The position numbers and the translations under genes are program-made. Positions 12,429-24,608 of a stretch of DNA of 64,000 nt are shown one piece after another (positions within the stretch are counted from its first letter, which is position 1; every line of letters starts with the position of its first letter). The DNA comes from Cymbidium sinense (taxonomy: Eukaryota; Streptophyta; Magnoliopsida; Asparagales; Orchidaceae). Below the pieces are notes generated by a model. The model was not told where the DNA came from, ran no database searches, and saw only the letters and a program-made list of their open reading frames with translations. The stretch spans positions 51,507 to 115,506 of the forward strand of contig JAKCPB010001400.1 in assembly GCA_021442155.1 (NCBI GenBank), in the 5' to 3' direction.

Positions 12429-12866
12429 TTTTTTAACAAAGAACAAATTTGGATTACATTTCTTCTTCTTGATTTCATCAATCAAGTAACACAAGTTTAA
12501 GACATAAGCGTGACATAGATAAGAAATGTTGCATAGAGCAAATCAAATTTAGAAAAATAGAACCATCTCTGATAATGACAAAGTTTCATAGCAGTTAGAT
12601 CGAGCGTTATTGGTTTCTAGTTCCCATAGAACCACGACATCTCGGTAGTGGGATCTTCATATCTACAATCTCTCCTTCCACCACCAGTATAGCCTCAGTC
12701 ACTCCTCTACCTCCATAGTAGTCCAACCACCTATTCCACCACCTCCATATCCACGACATCCCACCACCACTTTGATAACCGCCACCTCCACCTTCGCCTC
12801 AATCGTTAGATCTCGACTGAGTCTAGTTGATAGTGATGGTCCTGCCTTCATGGATCTACCCATTAT
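12429..12866 (-). pseudogene. GR-RBP 3' retrocopy 1
   Basis: The - strand begins AATGGGTAGA at the telomere boundary, in the position of the NGQNL segment at the end of an RRM. A glycine-rich tract follows (GGY/GGG codons read from CCACCACCTCC-type + strand runs at about 12670-12800), then the end of the coding region and about 200 bases of 3' UTR. It finishes in GTTCTTTGTTAAAAAA, an A tail, next to the telomeric repeat. In plants, GR-RBPs are RNA chaperones and splicing regulators with one N-terminal RRM and a Gly-rich tail; here nearly all of the RRM is missing. The copy is heavily mutated, with an early stop at the NEAQ-equivalent codon. Confidence 0.75.
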
Positions 12867-13272
12867 TAGGGTTTAGGTTTAGGTTTAAGTTTATTAGATT
12901 TTAGGGTTTAGGTTTATTTTTTAATTTATTTAGATACTTCAAGTTTAGTTTTAGGGTTTGGAGTTTAGGGTTTAGGGTTTGGGGTTTAGGGTTTAGGGTT
13001 TAGGGTTAGGGTTTAGGGTTTAGGGTTTAACATTTAGAGTTTAGGGTTTAGAGTTTAGGGTTTAGGGTTTAGCATTTTGGGGTTTATACTTTTAGGTTTT
13101 AGGGTTTATTTAAGGGTTAGGGTTTAAGGTTTAGGTTTTAGGGTTTAGGATTTAGGGTTTAGGGTTTATGGTTAGTTTAAGTTTAAGTTTAGGTTTAGGG
13201 TTTAGGGTTAGGGTTTTGGGTTAAGGGTTTAGGGTTAGTTTTTTATTTAGGGTTTAAGGTTTGGGGTTTTTT
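12867..13272 (+). repeat. TTTAGGG-rich stretch after GR-RBP copy 1
   Basis: Opens with TTAGGGTTTAGGTTTAGG and the conserved flank TTAATTTATTTAGATACTT (about 12920-12940), which also follows other GR-RBP copies. Then comes an almost regular heptamer run at 12961-13028, one of the best-preserved telomeric arrays here and a likely G-quadruplex former. Confidence 0.85.
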
Positions 13273-14140
13273 TAATTAATTAAACTGATAAGTTAGGGTT
13301 TATTTAGTTTATTACTTATTTATTTTATTTTAATTTATTTTTATTTTATTTTGGTTTATTTTTTTATTTTACTAGTTTAGTTTATTTATGTTGATTTATT
13401 TTTAAGTTTATGTTTTATTTTTATTTTAGGTTTAGGTTATGTTTATTTTATTTTTATGTTTACATTTTAGATTTTTTATTTTACATTTATTTTTAGGTTT
13501 ATATTTTTTTTGTTTAGGTTTATTTTTTAGTTGAGTTTTATTTTATTTTCTTTTTTAGGTTTAGGTTTATTTTTATTTTAGGTTTACGTTTAGGTTTTAT
13601 TTTATTTTTTAACTTTAGTTTTAGCTTTTATTTTAGGTTTATTTTTTAGGTTTATTTTTAGTTTAGATTTTGGTTTATTTTAGTTTATTTTATTTTATTT
13701 AGCTTGTTTTAGGTTTAGGTTTTAATTATTTTAGTTTATTTTATTTGACTTTAGGTTTAGGTTTATTTTATGTTATTTATTTTATTTTTATTTTAGGTTT
13801 TTTTTTTAGTTTAGGGTTTAGGTTTAATTTTTTTTATTTTAGGTTTATTTTTTAGGTTTAGGTTTTTATATAGTTTTTATTTTATTTTATTTTAAATTTA
13901 TTTTATTTTTATTTTATGTTTATTTTTTATTTTATTTTGGTTTTTAAATCTTAAGTTTATTTATATTTCATAGTTTAATTTATGTTTTATTAATTTTATA
14001 GTTTATTTTATTTTATTTTATTTTATTTTTAGTTTTAGTTTTAGGTTTTAGTTTAGGTTTTTATTTTATTTTATTTTATAATTTTTTTAGGCTTAAGTTT
14101 ATTTATTTATTTTATTTTTAGGTTTTATTTAGTTTAGGTT
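13273..14140 (+). repeat. Degraded junction motif and T-rich block
   Basis: A weak junction (TAATTAATTAAACTGA, 13273-13288) is followed by TTTATTTAGTTTATT-type sequence. Shared phrases include TTGAGTTTTATTTTATTTTC near 13537. The block aligns in order with 1-700 and 6440-7000. Confidence 0.7.
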
Positions 14141-14498
14141 TAGGTTTTAGTATTTTAGGATTTAAGGTTTAGGGATTAGGGTTTAGGGTTTCAAATTTTA
14201 GGGTTTAGGGTTTAGGGTTAGGGTTTATGGTTTATGGTTTAGGGTTTAATGTTTAGGAGTTTTGGGTTTTAAGGTTTCTTTATTTAGGGTTTAGGGTTTA
14301 GGGTTTAGGCTTTAGGTTTAGGTTTTAGGTTTTTATTTAGTTTAGGGTTAGGGTTAGTGTTAGGTTTAGGTTAGTTTAGGGTTAGGGTTTTAGTTAGTGT
14401 TAGGGTTTAGGCTTTAGGGTTTAGAGTTAGTTATAGGGTTTGGGGATTAGGGTTTAGGGTTTAGGGTTTAAGGTTTAGGGTTTATGGTTATTTTTTTT
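14141..14498 (+). repeat. TTTAGGG-rich stretch
   Basis: Imperfect heptamers with GTTAGGG hexamer-like variants, ending in a T run at the next junction motif. Confidence 0.85.
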
Positions 14499-15269
14499 AA
14501 ATTAAGTAAACCATAAGTTTTAGGTTTATTTAGTTTATGTTTATTCAATTTATTTTATTTTATTTATTTAGGTTTATTTTTTTATTTTATTTAGTTTAAT
14601 TTATTCTTTTAGATTTTGATTTTAGTTTAGGTTTTTTTTTTAGTTTATTTTTGAGGTTTAGGTTTAGTTTTATGTTTATTTTTTAGTTTATTTTATTTTA
14701 TCTTATTTTTTAGGTTTAGGTATTATTTTTAATTTTTGGTTAGTTTTAGGTTTGGGATTTTTTATTTATATTTATTTTAGGTTTTATTTTTTACTTAGGT
14801 TTAGGTTTATTTTTAGTTTATTTTATGTTATTTTTAGTTTATGGTTTATGTTTAGATTATTTTAGGTTTAGGTTTTATTTATTTTAGTTTAGGTTTAGGT
14901 TTATTTTATTTTGTTTATATGAGGTTTAGGCTTTTTTTAGTTTAGGGTTTAGGTTTAATTTTTTATTTATTTTAGGTTTATTTTTTAGGTTTAAGTTTTA
15001 TTTAGTTTTTATTTTATTTTATTTTAGGTTTATTTTATTTTTATTTTACATTTAGTTTTATTTTTTTAGGTTTTAGTTATAGCTTTATTTTATTTTTAGT
15101 TTAGTTTAAGTTTTATTTATTTTATTTTAGCTTAGTTTTTAATTTTTATTTTATTTTATTTTAGGTTTAAGTTTAGGTTTAGATTTTAGTTTAGGTTTCT
15201 ATTTTATATTATTTATTTATTTTATTTAGGTTTAGGTTATTTTTATTTTATTTTTAGGTTTTATTTTTT
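14499..15269 (+). repeat. Junction motif and T-rich block
   Basis: A perfect AAATTAAGTAAACC at 14499-14512, then ATAAGTTTTAGGTTTATTTAG and a C-poor T-rich block. Confidence 0.8.
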
Positions 15270-15769
15270 TGGGTTTAGGGTTTAGGTTTAGGGTGGGTTA
15301 GGGTTTAAGGTTTAGGTTTAGGTTTAGTTTAGGGTTTAAGTTTAGGTTTAGGGTTTAGGGTTTAAGCAGTGTTTAGGGTTTAGGTTTAGGTTAGGGATTA
15401 GGTTTTAATTTTAAGTTTAGGTTTGGTTATTTATAGTTTAGGGTTTAGTTTTAAACTTTAGTTTTAAGTTTAGGTTTAAGTTTAGGAGTTTAAAATTAGG
15501 TTTAAGGTTAGTTTATAGTTTAAGTTTAGAGTTTAGGTATAGGTTTATTATAAACTTTAGGTTTAGGTTAGTTTGGAGTTTAAGGTTTTAGAGTTTTTGA
15601 TTTAAGTTTTATTTATTTTAGGGTTAGGTTTAGTTTAGTTTAGTTTATGATTTAGGTTAAGGTTTAGGGTTTTAAGTTTAGGTTTTAGTTTAGGTTTAGG
15701 TTTAAGTTTTAGGTTTAGTTTAGGTTTAGGGTTTTATTTTAATTGGGATTAAGTTTAGGTTTAAGTTTT
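15270..15769 (+). repeat. TTTAGGG/TTTAGG-rich stretch
   Basis: Telomere-like repeats with many TTTAAG and TTTAGG variants. No junction motif is clear at its right edge. Confidence 0.75.
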
Positions 15770-17929
15770 TTTGTGTAGTTTAGGTTTAGGTTTAGGTTTA
15801 GGTTTATTTATTTTTAGTTTAGTTTATCTTTTTAATTTTATTTTAGTTTATGTTTTATTTATTTTTTAGGTTTTTATTTTTAGTTTAGTTTAGGTATAGG
15901 TTTATTTAGGTTTATTTTATTATTTATTTATATAGTTTATTTTTTTTTAGTTTAGGTTTAGGTTTAGGTTTATGTTTTATTTTTATTTTAGTTTATTTTT
16001 AATTTAGTTTTATTTGTTTTCTTTTAGTTTTTTATGTTTATTTAGTTTTTTTTTTTTAGGTTGAGGTTTACATTAGGTTTAGGTTATATTTATTTTTTTA
16101 ATTTTAGTTATTTTAGTATAGGTTAGTTTATTTTATTTAGTTTTTAGTTTAGGTTTAGGTTTATTTAGTTTAGTTTAGTTTGGGGTTTTTATAGGTTTAT
16201 TTATTTTTCTTTTATTTATATTTTTTGTTTATTTAGTTTAGGTTTTATTTTTGTTTAGGTTTAGGTTTAGATTTAGGGTTTATTTAGTTTAGTTTATTTA
16301 GTTTTTATTTTAGGTTTAGTTTAGGTTTATTTAAATTTTTATTTTGGTTTAGGTTTTTTTTTTGTAGTTTAGTTTATTTAGGTTTAGGTTTCGGTTTAAG
16401 TTTAGATTTACATTTATTTAGGTTTATTTAGTTTAGGTTTTTTTATTTTTAGGTTTAGGTTCATTTATTTTTCTTTAAGTTTTTATTTTTATTTTAGTTT
16501 TATTTATTTATTTAGGTTTATTTATGTTTATTTATTTGGTTTATTTTTAGTTTAGGTTTAGGTTTATTTATTTTTGTTTAGTTTAGTTTTTTTATTTTTA
16601 GGTTTATTTAGTTTTTAGTTTTATTTAGTTTAGGTTTTGGTTTAGGTTTATATTTTATTTATTTATTTATTTAAGTTTTATTTTAGTTAGTGTAGTTTAG
16701 GTTTAGGTTTATGCTTGTTCATTTATTTAGTTTATTTATTTATTTAGGTTTAGGTTTATGTTTATTTATTTAGTTTATTTATTTATTTAGGTTTAGGTTT
16801 TATTTAGTTTAGTTTATTTAGTTTTATTTTATTTTTTGGGTTTAGGGTTTAGTTTAGGTTTATTTTTTATTTCTTTATTTGGTTTATTTATTTACTTTAT
16901 TTTAGGTTTATTTATTTAGGTTTAGATTAGTTTATTTATTATTTATTTAGTTTAGGTTTAGGTTTTATTTAGTTTAGTTTATTTAGTTTTATTTTATTTT
17001 GGGTTTAGGGTTTTTAGGTTTATTTAGTTTAGGTTTAGTTTAGGTTTATTTTTATTTATTTATTTAGTTTAGATATTTTATTTTAGGTTTAGGTTTTATT
17101 TAGTTTTATTTAGGTTAGGTTTAGTTTATTTTTAGATTTAGGTTTAGGGTTTAGGTTTATTTAGTTTTACGTTAGGTGTAGGTTTAGGTTTATTTTTTTT
17201 TTAGTTTAGGTTTATTTATTTAGTTTATTTATTTGTTTATGTTTAGGTTTATTTAGGTTTAGGTTTTATTTAGTTTATTTTAGTTTTTTTTTTTAGTTTA
17301 GGTTTAGTTTAGTTTAGGTTTATTTTTATTTATTTATTATTTTAGTTTAGGTTTATTTAGTTTATTTATTTAAGGTTTAGGTTTAGGCTTAGGATTATTT
17401 TTAGTTATTAGGTTCAGGTTTAGGTTTAGGTTTAGATTAAGTTTTACTTTTTAGCTTAATTTATTTAATTTATATTTTAGTTTAGGTTAATTTATTTTGG
17501 TTTAGTTTAGGTTTAGGGTTTTTCTTTTAATTCATTTAGTATATTTATTTAGTTTAGAATTAGGTTTAGGTTTTAGGTTTAGGTTTAGGTTTAGGTTTAG
17601 GTTTATTTATTTTAATTAGTTTAGGTTTATTTAGTTTTTGTTTACTTTATTTAGTTTAGGTTTAGTTTAGTTTAGGGTTTAGGTTTAGGTTTAAGTTTAT
17701 TTTAGGTTTATTTTTAGTATAGTTTACATAGTTTAGTTTATTATTTTATTTAGTTTAGGTTTAGGTTTATTTTATTTATTTATTCTATTTAGTTTATTTT
17801 TAGGTTTTATTGTAGGTTTTAAGTTTAGGTTTAGGTTTATTTATTTAGTTTAGGTTTTTGTTTTTATGTTATTAGGTTTTATAATTATTTAGTGTTTCTT
17901 TAAGTATTATTAGTTTTTAGTTTAGTTTG

Positions 17930-17972
<43 letters not shown>

Positions 17973-18839
17973 GTTTATTAGTTTATTAGTTTAATTAGTT
18001 TTATTGGTTTATTTATTATTAATTTTTTAGGTTTGTTTATTATTAGATTTAGTATATTTATTTAGGTTTTTTTATTTATTATTTAGTTTATTATTAGTTT
18101 AGTTTTATTATTATTAGTTTAGTTATTAATTTTTATTTTAATTTATTATTAGTTTATTAGTTTAATTTTAGTTATTATTAGTTATTTAGTTTTAGTTTAT
18201 TAGTTTCTTTAGTTTTATTATTAGTTTTAGTTATTATTATTTACTTAGTCTATTAGTTTATTAATTTAGTTTTGTTATTAGTTTTAGTTATTAGTTACTT
18301 ATTATTATTAGTTTTTTATTAATTAGTTAGTTTGTTTATTAGTTTTAGTTTATTGGTTATTAGTTTTAGTTTAGTTAGTTTAGTTTTTTAGTTATTGGGT
18401 TTAGTTTTATTATTATTTAGTTATTAATAGGTTATTTATGTTTAGGGTTTAGTTTATTTTGTTAGTTATTTATTAGGGTTTAATTTAGTTAGTTTATTAG
18501 TTTAGTTTTAGTTAAGAGTTTAGGTTTAGTTTAGTTTTTATTAGTTTTATTAGTTTAGTTTATTTTTACTTAGTTTATTAGAGGGTTTTTTTTGTTTATG
18601 TTTAATTTAGTTATTAGTTTGTTCATTAATTTAGTTAGTTTTTGTTGTTATTAGTTTATTAGTTTTTTAATATTTATTTAGTTAGTTTAGTTTAGTTAGT
18701 TTTATTATTTTTTGTTTTAGTTTATAATTAGTTTTTATTTTAGTTTATAATTAGTTTTTGTTTGTTATTAGTTTATTAGTTTTAGTTTATTATTTATTAG
18801 TTTTAGTTTTAGTTAGTTTAGTTTAGTGTTTTAAGCTTC
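15770..18839 (+). repeat. T-rich block, second copy of the 3.7-kb unit
   Basis: Aligns in order with 9597-12250. From about 17870 it is dominated by TTA/TTTA words, and it contains the only clear trinucleotide microsatellite in the window, about 14 TTA units at 17930-17971. No gene is visible. Confidence 0.8.
17930..17971 (+). repeat. (TTA)n microsatellite
   Basis: About 14 uninterrupted TTA units. Shorter TTA runs occur around 11398 in the matching part of the other unit, so this one has expanded locally. Confidence 0.9.
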
Positions 18840-19020
18840 TTATTAGGGTTTAGGGTTTAGGGTTTGGAGTTTAGGGTTTAGGGTTTAAGGATTAGTTTAG
18901 GTTTAACATTTAGGTTTAGTTTTTTTTATTTTATTTATTTTTTATTATTTTTAGGTTTAGGGTCTATGGTTTAGTTTTAGGTTTTAGGTTCATTTTTATT
19001 TTTGGCTTTTGGTTTTTTGG
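18840..19020 (+). repeat. TTTAGGG-rich stretch before GR-RBP copy 2
   Basis: Imperfect telomeric heptamers, then T/G-rich transition sequence up to the A-tail side of GR-RBP copy 2. Confidence 0.75.
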
Positions 19021-19511
19021 TTTTTTTTAAAAGAAAAAATTTAGATACAACATTTCTTAGTTTTTATTAGATCAATCAACTAACACACCAAGTTCTCAAT
19101 GACATCAGCGATGACATAGATAAAAATAAGCATACATAGAGCAAATCAATAGCCCTAGAAAACTATAATAGTCTCTATAATAAAGACACAGCCCATAAGC
19201 AGACTGATCGTATTCTTGCTTTCTAGTTCCCATCGAACCACCCTCTCGAGTAACGGATCCGCCATCATATCTATAATCTCTCCTTCCGCCACCACCACGG
19301 CTAAAACCTCCGTCACTCCTCCTACCTCCATAACCACCACTGCTCCGACCACCACCTCTATATCCACCAATGCCTCCAGATCCCGCACCACCAATGTGAT
19401 AACCATTGCCTCTGCCTTCACCTCCATCGCCTCCTACTTCGCCTCCACCACCAAATCAAGACTGAGCTTGGTTGATGATAATGTTCCCGCCGTCAAGGTT
19501 CTGCCCATTTT
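19021..19511 (-). pseudogene. GR-RBP 3' retrocopy 2
   Basis: The - strand runs from AATGGGCAGAACCTTGA (NGQNL, the end of the RRM) through INQAQS, then a glycine-rich tract with GGY and GGG clusters (about 19440-19240), to a YGNW-like end and a 3' UTR. The A tail is degraded to TTTTTTTTAAAAG on the + strand. The codon equivalent to E of the usual NEAQSR is CAA here, so this copy lacks the early stop seen in copies 1, 4 and 6. Two frames of about 90-100 codons overlapping it (V/E-rich on the - strand, S/T-rich on the +) are out-of-frame readings of the glycine tract. Confidence 0.8.
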
Positions 19512-19830
19512 TAGGGTTTAGTTTAGTTTTTTATTAGGTTTTGGTTATTTTTTTAATTTATTTAGATACTTTCTGTTAGGGGTTTAGGGTTTGGTAAGAT
19601 TTGGGTTTGGGGTTTATGGTTTAGGGTTTGTGTGGTTTAAGATTTAGGTGCATTTAGTTTAGGGTGGGTGGTAGGGTAGGGTTTGTGGATACCATTAGGT
19701 TAGGTAAGGGTTTAAGGTTTAGGTTTAGTGTGGTTTAGGATTTAGAGTTTATATTGGGTTTGGGTTGGGTTTAGTGGTCAGGGTCGGGTTTAGGATTTTG
19801 GATTTAGGTTATTTTTTAATTAAGCAAACC
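19512..19830 (+). repeat. TTTAGGG-rich stretch and junction motif
   Basis: Begins TTTTTAGGG with the conserved flank TTAATTTATTTAGATACTT (about 19552-19570). Variant repeats follow (GGGTTTGGG, GTGTGG). It ends at the junction AATTAAGCAAACC, 19818-19830. Confidence 0.8.
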
Positions 19831-22800
19831 ACAGGTTTAGTTTATTTAGTTTATCTTATATATTTTAGTTTATTTTATTTTAATTTTATTTACATTTTTT
19901 TTTTATTTAGTACATTTATTTTAGGTTTATTTATTTTAGTTTAGGTTTTTTATTTTAGTTTTTTTTAAGTTTAGGTTTATGTTTAGATTAAATTTTTAGT
20001 TGAGTTTTCTTTTTATTTTATTATTTAAGTTTTGGTTTTTTTTTATTTTTATGTTTTAGTTTAGGTTTTTATTTATTTTTTTACGTTTACATTTTTGGTT
20101 TTATTTTCGGATTATTTTTTAGGTTTTATTTTTTGTTTAGGTTTATTTTTATTTTTAGTTGAGTTTTATTTTTATTTTAGTTTTTAGGTTTAGGTTTTGT
20201 TTTTTAGTTTTAGGTTTAAGTTTAGGTTTTAGGTTTTTATTTTAGGTTTTAGGTTTAGGTTCAGGTTTATTTATTTAGTTTAGGTTTTAGTTTATTTAGT
20301 CTGTGTTTAGGTTTATTTAGTTTAGGTTTAGGTTGGATTAGGTTTAGTTTTAGGTTTATTTTTTAGTTTATTTTATTTAGGTTTTAGTTTATTTAGTTTA
20401 GTTTAGTTTTAGTTTTATTTATTTAGTTTATTTATTAGGTTTAGGTTTATTTATTTTATTTTCTTTTATTTTTTAGGTTTATTTATTTTAGTTTAAGTTT
20501 AGATTTAGGTTTAGATTTATTTATTTTGGTTTATTTTAGTTTAGTTTATTTAGTTTTTCTTTTAGGTTTAGGTTTAGGTTTAGGTTGAAGTTTTTTTATT
20601 TATTTATTTTTATTTATTTTTTTTAGGTTTAGGTTTGTTTATTTATTTAGTTTTAGCTTTACATTTACGTTTAATTAGTATAGCTTTGGTTTATTTATTT
20701 AGTTTATTTTAGTTTAGTTTTAGGTTTAGGTTTAAGTTTATTTAGTTTAGTTTAGGTTTATTTATTTTATTTTTATTTAATTTTGTTTATTTATTTTGGT
20801 TTAGGTTTAGGTTTTGATTTAGGTTTATTTAGGTTTATTTAGGTTCATTTTTAATTTTAGGTTTAGGTTTATTTATTTATTTTAGTTTAGGTTTAGGTTT
20901 AGGTTTAAGTTTATTTAGTTTAGTTTATTTTGATTATTTAGTTTAGTTAAGTTCAGTTTAGTTTAGGTTTTATTTTATTTTAGTTTTTAATTTTAGTTTA
21001 GGTTTAGGTTTAGCTAGTTTACGCCTGTTTAGGTTTTATTTAGGTTTATTTAGTTTAGTTTTATTTTATTTAATTAGTTTATTTATTTTTTAGTGCATAT
21101 TTTAAGTTTAGGTTTAGGTAGGTTTATTTTATTTAGTTTATTTTAGTTTAGTTTAGGTTTATTGAGTTTATTAGTTTAGTTTATTTTAGAAGGCTCAGCT
21201 TAGCCTAGTTTACAGTTTTTAGGTTTGCCTAGGTTCAGCTTTAGGTTTATTTATCTTTGTTTATTTAGCTTTTTAGATTTAGGCTTTAGGTTTAAGTTTA
21301 GTTATTTAGCTCAGTTTTTTTATTTGTTTAGGTTTAGGTTTATTTTAACATACCATTTAGTTTATCTAGTAGGTTTATTTTAGCTTAGTTTAGTTTACTC
21401 TAGTTTTTCATTTGTTTAGTAGTTTATTTTAGGTTTAGTTTATTTTGTTTTAGTTATATTTTATTTATTTTAGTTAGCCTAGTATTTTTTTAGGCTCAGA
21501 GTTTATTTTATTAGTTTAGTTTATTTTTGGTTTGTTTAGGTTTAAGTTTATTTATTTGGCTATTAGGTTTGTTTATTTTTAGTTTAGGCTTAGGCTATAT
21601 TTATTTTAGTTTATTTAGTTTAGATTTAGGTAGATTTTTGAGGTTTAGGTTTTAGGATTTTTGGAGTTTATTTTGTTTTAAGTTTAGGTTTATTTAAGTT
21701 TAGGTTTAATTTATTTATTTTAGGTTTAGGTTTAGATTTAGTTTAGGTTTATTTTAGTTTAGTTTTGTTTATTTTTTTAGGTTTTTTAGTTTTAAATTTA
21801 GGTTTTAATTTTTTAGTTTATTAGGTTTATGTTTTAGTTTAGTTTATTTTAAGTTTATTTATTTAGTTTAAGCTTTATTTAGTTTAGGTTTAGGTTTAGG
21901 TTTATTTATTTAAGTTTAGTTTATTTATTTTAGTTTATTTATTTTAGGTTTAGTTTAGTTTACATTTATTTTACTTTAGGTTTATTTATTTGGTTTATTT
22001 AGTTTAGGTTTATTTAGTTTTAGTTTATTTGGTAGTTAATTTAGTTTTGTTTAGGTTTAGGTTTAAGTTTACATTAGTTTTATTTTTTTAGGTTTATGTT
22101 AATTTTAGGTTTAGGTTTATTTAATTTTGGTTTAGGTTTAGGTTTATTTTATGTTTAGGTTTAGGTTTATTTATTTATTTATTTTATGTTAAGGTTAAGG
22201 TTCATTTTAGTTTAGTTTAGTTTATTTATTTAGGTTTAGGTTTATGTTTTAGTTTATTTAGGTTTACGTTTAAGTTTAGGTTTATTTTAGTCTAGGTTTT
22301 AGGTTTAGTTTTTATGTTTATTTTAGGTTTCATTTAGTTTAGTTTAGTTTAATTTAGTTTAGGTTTATTTTATTTATTTTATGTTTAGATTTATTTTATT
22401 TACTTCATTTTAGTTTAGTTTAGTTTATGTTTAGGGTTAGATTTTGGTTTTAGGTTTATTTAGTTTTTTACATTATTAGTTTAGTTTATTTAGTTTAGTT
22501 TATTTTAGTTTATTTAGTTTATTTATTTAGTTTAGTTTAGCTTATATTTTATTTTATTTTATTTATTTAGTTTAGGTTTAGGTTTATTTTATTTTAGTTT
22601 TTTTTTATTTTATCACTTTCTTTAGTTTAGGTTTAGGTTTAGGTATAGGTTTGGTTTATTTAGTTTAGTTTATTTTACTTTATGTTTATTTAGTTTAGTT
22701 TAGTTTAGGTTTATTTTTTTTATTTATTTAGTTTAGTTTTATTTTAGTTTATTTTAGTTTAGTTTAGGTTTAGTTTATTTGTTTAGTTTTGTTTATTTAT

Positions 22801-24300
22801 TTATTTTAGTTTAGTTTATTTTCTTTTATTTAGTTTAATTTAGAGTTTAGTTTAGTTTATTTAGGTTTTATTAGTTTAGTTTATTTAGTTTAGTTTAGTT
22901 TAGTTTAGTTTAATTATTTTAGGTTTAGGACCAGTTTAGGTTTTAGTTTAGTTTAAGTTTAGTTTAGTTTAGTTTAAGTTTTTTTTTAGTTTTATGTATT
23001 TATTTAGTTTGGTTTATTTATTTAGTTTAATTATTTAGTTTAATTATTTAGTTTAATTTATTTAGTTTATTTATCTAGTTTAGTTTAGGTTTTATTTATT
23101 TTAAGTTAGATAATTTATTTTTAGGTTTAGTTTAGTTTAGGTTAGTTTAGTTCATTTATTATTTTATTTATTTTAGTTTAACTTTTTAAGTTTTACTTAG
23201 TTTATTTTTTTTCAATTTTTTTATTATTTATTTAGCTTAGTTTAGTTTAGTTTATTTAGGTTTAGATTTATTTTATTTATTATTTAGTTTTATTTTTATT
23301 TATTTTAAGCTTAGGTTTTTTAGTTAATTTAGTTTAGGTTTATTTAGGTTTAAGTTATTTAGTTTAGTTTTATTTAGTTTATTTTAGTTTAGTTTAGGTT
23401 TATTTAGTTTAAGTTTAGGTAGTTTAGATTTAGGTTTTATTTCTTTTAGGTTTGTTTATTTAAGTTTCATATGTTTTGTTTAGTTTTGGTTTTATTTAGG
23501 TTTAGTTTATTTAGTTTAGGTTTATTTTATTTTAGGTTTAGGTTGATTTTATTTTAGTTATTTTATTTTATGTAGTTTAGTTTATGTTTATTTTAGTTTA
23601 AGTTTTAGGTTTATTTATGTTTAGGTTTAGCTTATTTTATTTAGGTTTTAGGTTTAGTTTATTTTTTATTTTAGTTTATTTTATTTAGTTTATAGGTTTA
23701 GGTTTTGGTTTATTTTATTTTAGTTTTATTTAGTTTATTTAGTTTATTTATTTTAGTTTAGTTTATTTTATTTTAGTTTAGTTTATTTTATTTTATTTAT
23801 TTTATTATTTATTTAGCTAAGTTTGAGTTATAAGTTTAGTTTAGGTTTATTTTTGTTTAGTTTAGTTTATTTAGTTTAGTTTATTTTTAATTTAGTTTAT
23901 TTATTTAGTTTAGTTTTATTTATTTGATTAGATTTTATTTAGTTTAGTTTTATTTATTTAGTTTATTTAGATTATTTTTAGTTTTATTTATTTATTTTAT
24001 TTTATTTTAGTTTAGGTTTATTTGGTTTTTTAGTTTATTTTATTTTATTAATATTTAGTTTATTTTAGTTTATTTAGTTTTATTTAGATTGATTTTTAGG
24101 TTTATGATTAGTTTAGTTTAGTTAATTTTAAATTATTTTTGGTTTAGGTTTTAGTTTACTTAGTTTAGTTTATTTTATTTTGTTTATTCATTTTAGTTGA
24201 CTTTATTTTATTTTATATGTTTATTTGTTTTATTTATTTATTTTTTTCATTTTGGTTTAGGTTTTGGTTTATTTTATTTAGAGGTTTAAGTGTGGTTCAG
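19831..24300 (+). repeat. Large T-rich block, about 4.5 kb
   Basis: The longest unbroken T-rich stretch, made of TTTA, TTTAG, TTTAGG and TTTTA words with few exact TTTAGGG units. Scattered C appears around 21190-21360 (GGCTCAGCTTAGCC). The GAGTTTTATTTTTATTTT phrase recurs near 20007 and 20161. No gene, RNA or insertion is visible. Confidence 0.8.
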
Positions 24301-24608
24301 TTTTAGATTTCTAGGGTTCTTTTGATTTTATTTAATTTAGGGTTTGTGAATTTTTTGTTTTAGGTTTCTGAATTTAGGGTTTAGATTAGTGTTGTGGTAG
24401 TGGCTCAGGTTTAGGGTAGGATTTGTGGTTTAGGGTTTGTGGTTGTTGTTTTGGGATTATTTTTGTGGTTAAGGATAAAGATTTTTTTTTATTTAGGTTT
24501 AGTGTAGGTTTAGGATAAGTTTAGGGATTTGGGTCAGTTTTATTTAGGGTTTAGGGTTTGTGGATCCGGTTTAGGTTTAGTTTATGGTTTATTTAAATTA
24601 AACAAACC
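24301..24608 (+). repeat. Degenerate TTTAGGG stretch and junction motif
   Basis: Mixed TTTAGGG, TTTGTGG and GGTTAAGG variants, ending in the junction AAATTAAACAAACC at 24595-24608. Confidence 0.7.

Noticed and set aside
19155..19521. V/E-rich and S/T-rich frames over GR-RBP copies (also 35949, 37764, 47781, 47812, 50433)
   Set aside because: These are other-frame or antisense readings of GGN glycine codons. The true frame gives GGYGGG and YGNW motifs.
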